Position numbers and translations under genes: made by a program. A DNA stretch of 64,000 nt. Source: Fibrobacterota bacterium. Its GTDB lineage: Bacteria > Fibrobacterota > Chitinivibrionia > Chitinivibrionales > Chitinispirillaceae. The notes beneath the pieces are model-generated. The model was not told the origin of the DNA. It worked only from the letters and a program-made list of their open reading frames with translations, and searched no databases. How positions within the stretch are numbered: the first letter of the stretch is position 1; each line of letters starts with the position of its first letter. The DNA lies in NCBI GenBank assembly GCA_023412475.1, contig JAEYNR010000084.1, positions 111,291-175,290 of the forward strand, read 5' to 3'. Shown here piece by piece: positions 61,258 to 64,000 of the stretch.

Positions 61258-62535
61258 ATGCTTAAGAAAAATCTACCGTTTACAAAACAACTGATTGAAT
61301 CAATCTTAGACTCCATTCCTACACCGTTTCACATATACGATGAAAGTGGTATCCGTAATAATGTACGCAAACTGATCCGGGACTTTTCATGGGCACCCGG
61401 ATTTAAGGAATACTTTGCGGTTAAGGCTGCACCTAATCCTTTTCTTATGAAAATTCTTAAAAGTGAGGGATGCGGAGCAGATTGCAGCTCGCTTGCAGAG
61501 CTTTTGCTCGCTGAAAAATGTGATATATCAGCAGAACAGATAATGTTCTCTTCCAATGATACTCCTGCAATTGAGTTCTTGAAGGCCAGAGAGCTTGGTG
61601 CAATAATCAATCTGGATGATTTTTCTCATATTCCATATCTGGAAAAACATGCCGGAATCCCCAAGCTTATCTGTTTGCGCTACAATCCGGGACCATTAAG
61701 AAATGGTAATGCCATAATAGGAAATCCTCAGGAAGCAAAATATGGTTTTACACGTGATCAGATTCACCAGGGGTACAGGCTTCTGGCGCAAAAAGGAGCC
61801 AAACGTTTCGGGCTGCATACTATGGTGGCCTCAAATGAGTTGAATCATCAATATTTCGTAGATACTGCGATTATGCTTTTTGAACTGGCTGTTGAGGTGT
61901 GGAAAAACGATGGAATCAGAATTGAATTTGTAAATCTCGGAGGAGGTATAGGAATCCCTTATCGTCCTGAGCAGAATCCGGTTGATACGGCTGCAGTCGC
62001 CAGTGCAATAAAGGAAGCTTATGAGAGAATAGTCGTCGCTGCCGGACTTCACCCAATGAAAATTTTTCTGGAATGTGGCAGGATGATTACAGGACCATTC
62101 GGTTATTTGATATCAAGAGTTTTACATTTAAAAAATACTTATAAACAGTATGCAGGGCTGGATGCCTGTATGGCAAACCTGATGCGACCCGCTCTTTATA
62201 ACGCGTATCATCATATTACTATTCTGGGTAAAGAGAATGAACCTTGCAATGCCACCTATGATGTTACCGGGTCGCTTTGTGAAAACAACGACAAATTCGC
62301 CATTGACAGAAATCTTCCGGTGATCGAACCCGGAGACATCGTAGCAATCCACGATGCGGGAGCGCATGGACATGCGATGGGGTTCAACTACAATGGTAAA
62401 TTACGCTCTGCAGAACTGCTGTTGCGGGAAAATGGGGAAGTGATCCAAATCCGCAGGGCTGAAAAAGTAGAAGATCATTTTGCTACTCTGGATTTTGACA
62501 AACTAAAAAATTTTCCTGAAAGGAATTGCTTGTGA
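61258..62535 (+). CDS. lysA: Diaminopimelate decarboxylase-type PLP enzyme
   Basis: The protein has 425 residues from the ATG at 61258, the usual family length; an upstream ATG at 61087 would add 57 odd residues lying over a repeat. Fold III motifs are present: TPFHIYDESGIRNNVRKLI, the PLP lysine in EYFAVKAAPNP, GADCSSLAELLLAE, GLHTMVASNELN, VNLGGGIGIPYRP, FLECGRMITGPFG, and the substrate loop GSLCENNDKFA. It decarboxylates meso-diaminopimelate to lysine, which also feeds the acetyl-beta-lysine pathway at 12-14 kb. The stop overlaps the purH start by four bases (GTGA). Relatives acting on other amino acids (for instance carboxynorspermidine) cannot be excluded. Confidence 0.88.
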   Translation: MLKKNLPFTKQLIESILDSIPTPFHIYDESGIRNNVRKLIRDFSWAPGFKEYFAVKAAPNPFLMKILKSEGCGADCSSLAELLLAEKCDISAEQIMFSSNDTPAIEFLKARELGAIINLDDFSHIPYLEKHAGIPKLICLRYNPGPLRNGNAIIGNPQEAKYGFTRDQIHQGYRLLAQKGAKRFGLHTMVASNELNHQYFVDTAIMLFELAVEVWKNDGIRIEFVNLGGGIGIPYRPEQNPVDTAAVASAIKEAYERIVVAAGLHPMKIFLECGRMITGPFGYLISRVLHLKNTYKQYAGLDACMANLMRPALYNAYHHITILGKENEPCNATYDVTGSLCENNDKFAIDRNLPVIEPGDIVAIHDAGAHGHAMGFNYNGKLRSAELLLRENGEVIQIRRAEKVEDHFATLDFDKLKNFPERNCL

Positions 62536-63701
62536 ATCAGTTAGAGCTCAGGTATGGAATTAACCCGCATCAGGCACCAGCAAGAATTTTCATGAGTTCT
62601 GGGCAACTTCCCATTACCATTCTTAATGGCAGACCCGGATACATAAATCTTATGGATGCGTTTAATTCATGGTTATTGGTGAAGGAGATGAAGGAAGCAT
62701 TGAAGCTCCCTGCTGCTGCATCGTTTAAGCATGTAAGTCCTGCAGGGGCTGCGGTGGCGATTCCTCTAACTAAAGAACTAAAAAAAGCATATTTTGTGGA
62801 TGATCTGGAGCTTAGTCCTTTAGCTACCGCTTACGCTAGGGCACGCGGAGCGGATAGGGTATCCAGTTTTGGTGATTTTGTGGCTCTTAGCGATACTGTT
62901 GATCTTAGCACCGCTAAGCTTCTTAAAAGAGAAGTTTCTGATGGTGTTATTGCTCCGGGTTTTGAAGAAGGGGCTTTGGAGGTTTTAAAGTCCAAAAAGA
63001 AAGGGGGATATGTGATTATCCAGATCGATCCCTCTTATGAACCACCGCTGATGGAGACCCGCCAAATTATGGGTGTATCTTTTGAACAGCGCCACAATGA
63101 CATAAAACTCTCTGCAGATTGCCTCAAAAACCTCGTAACTGTGAATAAGTCAATTCCTGACAGTGCTATAAGAGATCTGATAGTGGCCCAGATCACTCTC
63201 AAGTATACTCAGTCCAATTCCGTGTGTCTGGCTCTTGATGGACAGGTGATTGGTGTGGGAGCTGGTCAGCAGTCAAGGGTTCATTGTGTAAGACTTGCAT
63301 CCTCAAAGGCTGATCGCTGGCATCTGAGGCAGAACCCATCGGTGATAAACTTGAAATTTAAAGAAAAGACAGGACGACCTGACCGGGATAATGCTATAGA
63401 TCAGTTTCTTGAGGAAAATCTTTCCCCGGCTGAGCTTTTTACCTGGCAGAACAATTTTGAGCAGGCACCAGCCCGTTTGTCATTTGATGATAAAAGGGAG
63501 TGGCTTAATCTGATGAGTGGTATTTCAATGGCATCGGATGCATTTTTCCCTTTTAGAGATAGCATTGATCGTGCTCAGCAAAGTGGAGTAGGTTTCATTG
63601 TGCAACCAGGTGGTTCGGTCAGGGATGACATTGTTATAGAAGCATGCAATGAGTATGGAATGGCAATGGCTTTCAGTGCTATAAGATTATTTCACCATTG
63701 A
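62532..63701 (+). CDS. purH: AICAR transformylase (stand-alone PurH transformylase domain)
   Basis: The protein has 389 residues from the GTG at 62532, which has AAAGGAA upstream and overlaps the lysA stop; the TTG at 62526 is less likely. It begins directly with LRYGINPHQAPARIF, the start of the transformylase domain. SFKHVSPAGAAVA, SDGVIAPGFEEGA, LKYTQSNSVCLALDGQVIGV, FFPFRDSID and QPGGSVRDDIV follow. The enzyme adds the formyl group of 10-formyl-THF to AICAR in purine synthesis. The N-terminal IMP cyclohydrolase domain of ordinary PurH is missing, so that step must be encoded elsewhere. Such single-domain versions are known in several phyla. Confidence 0.92.
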   Translation: MNQLELRYGINPHQAPARIFMSSGQLPITILNGRPGYINLMDAFNSWLLVKEMKEALKLPAAASFKHVSPAGAAVAIPLTKELKKAYFVDDLELSPLATAYARARGADRVSSFGDFVALSDTVDLSTAKLLKREVSDGVIAPGFEEGALEVLKSKKKGGYVIIQIDPSYEPPLMETRQIMGVSFEQRHNDIKLSADCLKNLVTVNKSIPDSAIRDLIVAQITLKYTQSNSVCLALDGQVIGVGAGQQSRVHCVRLASSKADRWHLRQNPSVINLKFKEKTGRPDRDNAIDQFLEENLSPAELFTWQNNFEQAPARLSFDDKREWLNLMSGISMASDAFFPFRDSIDRAQQSGVGFIVQPGGSVRDDIVIEACNEYGMAMAFSAIRLFHH

Positions 63702-64000
63702 TTTTTTTCTCCCCCTTGCTTTTTCCTTCCCATTCCAATTATATTATCAGCCTCGATTCGGTAAAAGGGATCGGGGCTGCTCATTAAAACTTCGACAATA
63801 TCCATTCACCTGATGGCATGTTAGGTGAGAATTCTGCCCGGTCCTCAAAAGGGAAAAAAAGAGTAAAAAAGATGTTGCATTCTCTTTAATGTTTTACTAT
63901 TTTTACGAGCACGATTTTGAAAGTGGATCTTTTAAGGGTAAGGCAAGCAAGTTTCTGCGACTAATTAAGTGTTGCAAGTCTGTATTGATACTCCCTTTAA
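63702..64000. other. Noncoding right end of the window
   Basis: The last 299 bp hold no reading frame of note. A short C-rich/T-rich stretch follows purH, and AT-rich sequence continues to the edge. I see no terminator with a clear stem. Confidence 0.4.

Noticed and set aside
1..64000. tRNA, rRNA and riboswitch genes
   Set aside because: I looked in the gaps for cloverleaf, rRNA and common riboswitch cores and saw none; a covariance-model scan would be needed to exclude them.

Overview
The window looks like a chromosomal segment of a flagellated, plant-polysaccharide-degrading, Gram-negative anaerobe of the Fibrobacterota (Chitinispirillum/Chitinivibrio-like). This is inferred from a fibro-slime-domain surface protein, a PorU-type C25 sortase with PorV-like barrel proteins (type IX secretion, T9SS), C-terminal FlgD-like sorting domains, a GH26 mannanase with a T9SS-like tail, and a sigma-28-driven flagellin. 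Genuine Fibrobacter lacks flagella, so a Chitinivibrionia-type lineage fits better. The lysine 2,3-aminomutase / beta-lysine acetyltransferase pair and a CPA1 cation/proton antiporter suggest a salt- or alkali-adapted life. The DNA is moderately AT-rich.

Layout. 1-6.8 kb: surface/secretion module A, made of the end of a barrel+TPR protein, a secreted protein of unknown function, a large von Willebrand A protein and a second barrel+TPR protein. 7-9.8 kb: a secreted GH26 mannanase divergent from a double-wHTH GntR/LacI-type regulator, with overlapping palindromes between them. 9.9-10.3 kb: a 21-bp tandem repeat tract. 10.5-16 kb (minus strand): a GT9 glycosyltransferase, ablB-ablA and a B12-radical SAM protein. 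16.4-22.6 kb: a decayed SdiA-regulated-type propeller gene, then DUF2267, BON, RtcB, archease and hydrolase genes (RNA repair/stress cluster) and a frameshifted M19 dipeptidase. 22.9-32 kb: an ABC exporter with DUF1854 partner, an HTH-PTS IIA regulator, the antiporter, Bpt, an inositol phosphatase, MarC and FolC. 32-37 kb: STAS-CheB (minus), a 142-bp MITE, a lipoprotein, a second inositol phosphatase and an uncharacterised Cys-His-Asp protein. 37.5-42 kb: a giant double acyl-CoA dehydratase activase. 42.4-46.3 kb: PorU. 46.9-49.7 kb: a CgeB-like glycosyltransferase, then flagellin with a sigma-28 promoter and a strong terminator. 50-59.6 kb: module B, made of a 1,610-residue TPR protein, the fibro-slime protein and a third barrel+TPR protein. 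59.6-63.7 kb: nitroreductase, RluA-type pseudouridine synthase, LysA and a stand-alone AICAR transformylase.

The most interesting signal is the repeated pairing of large secreted proteins, which carry a shared FlgD-like C-terminal domain, with dedicated PorV-like barrels fused to TPRs. Three such barrel+TPR paralogues and the PorU sortase lie in one 64-kb window. My reading is that each barrel serves as a cargo-specific T9SS shuttle or anchor. No other T9SS core gene (GldK/L/M/N, SprA, PorT) is visible here. I found no tRNA, rRNA, CRISPR array, intact transposase or prophage.
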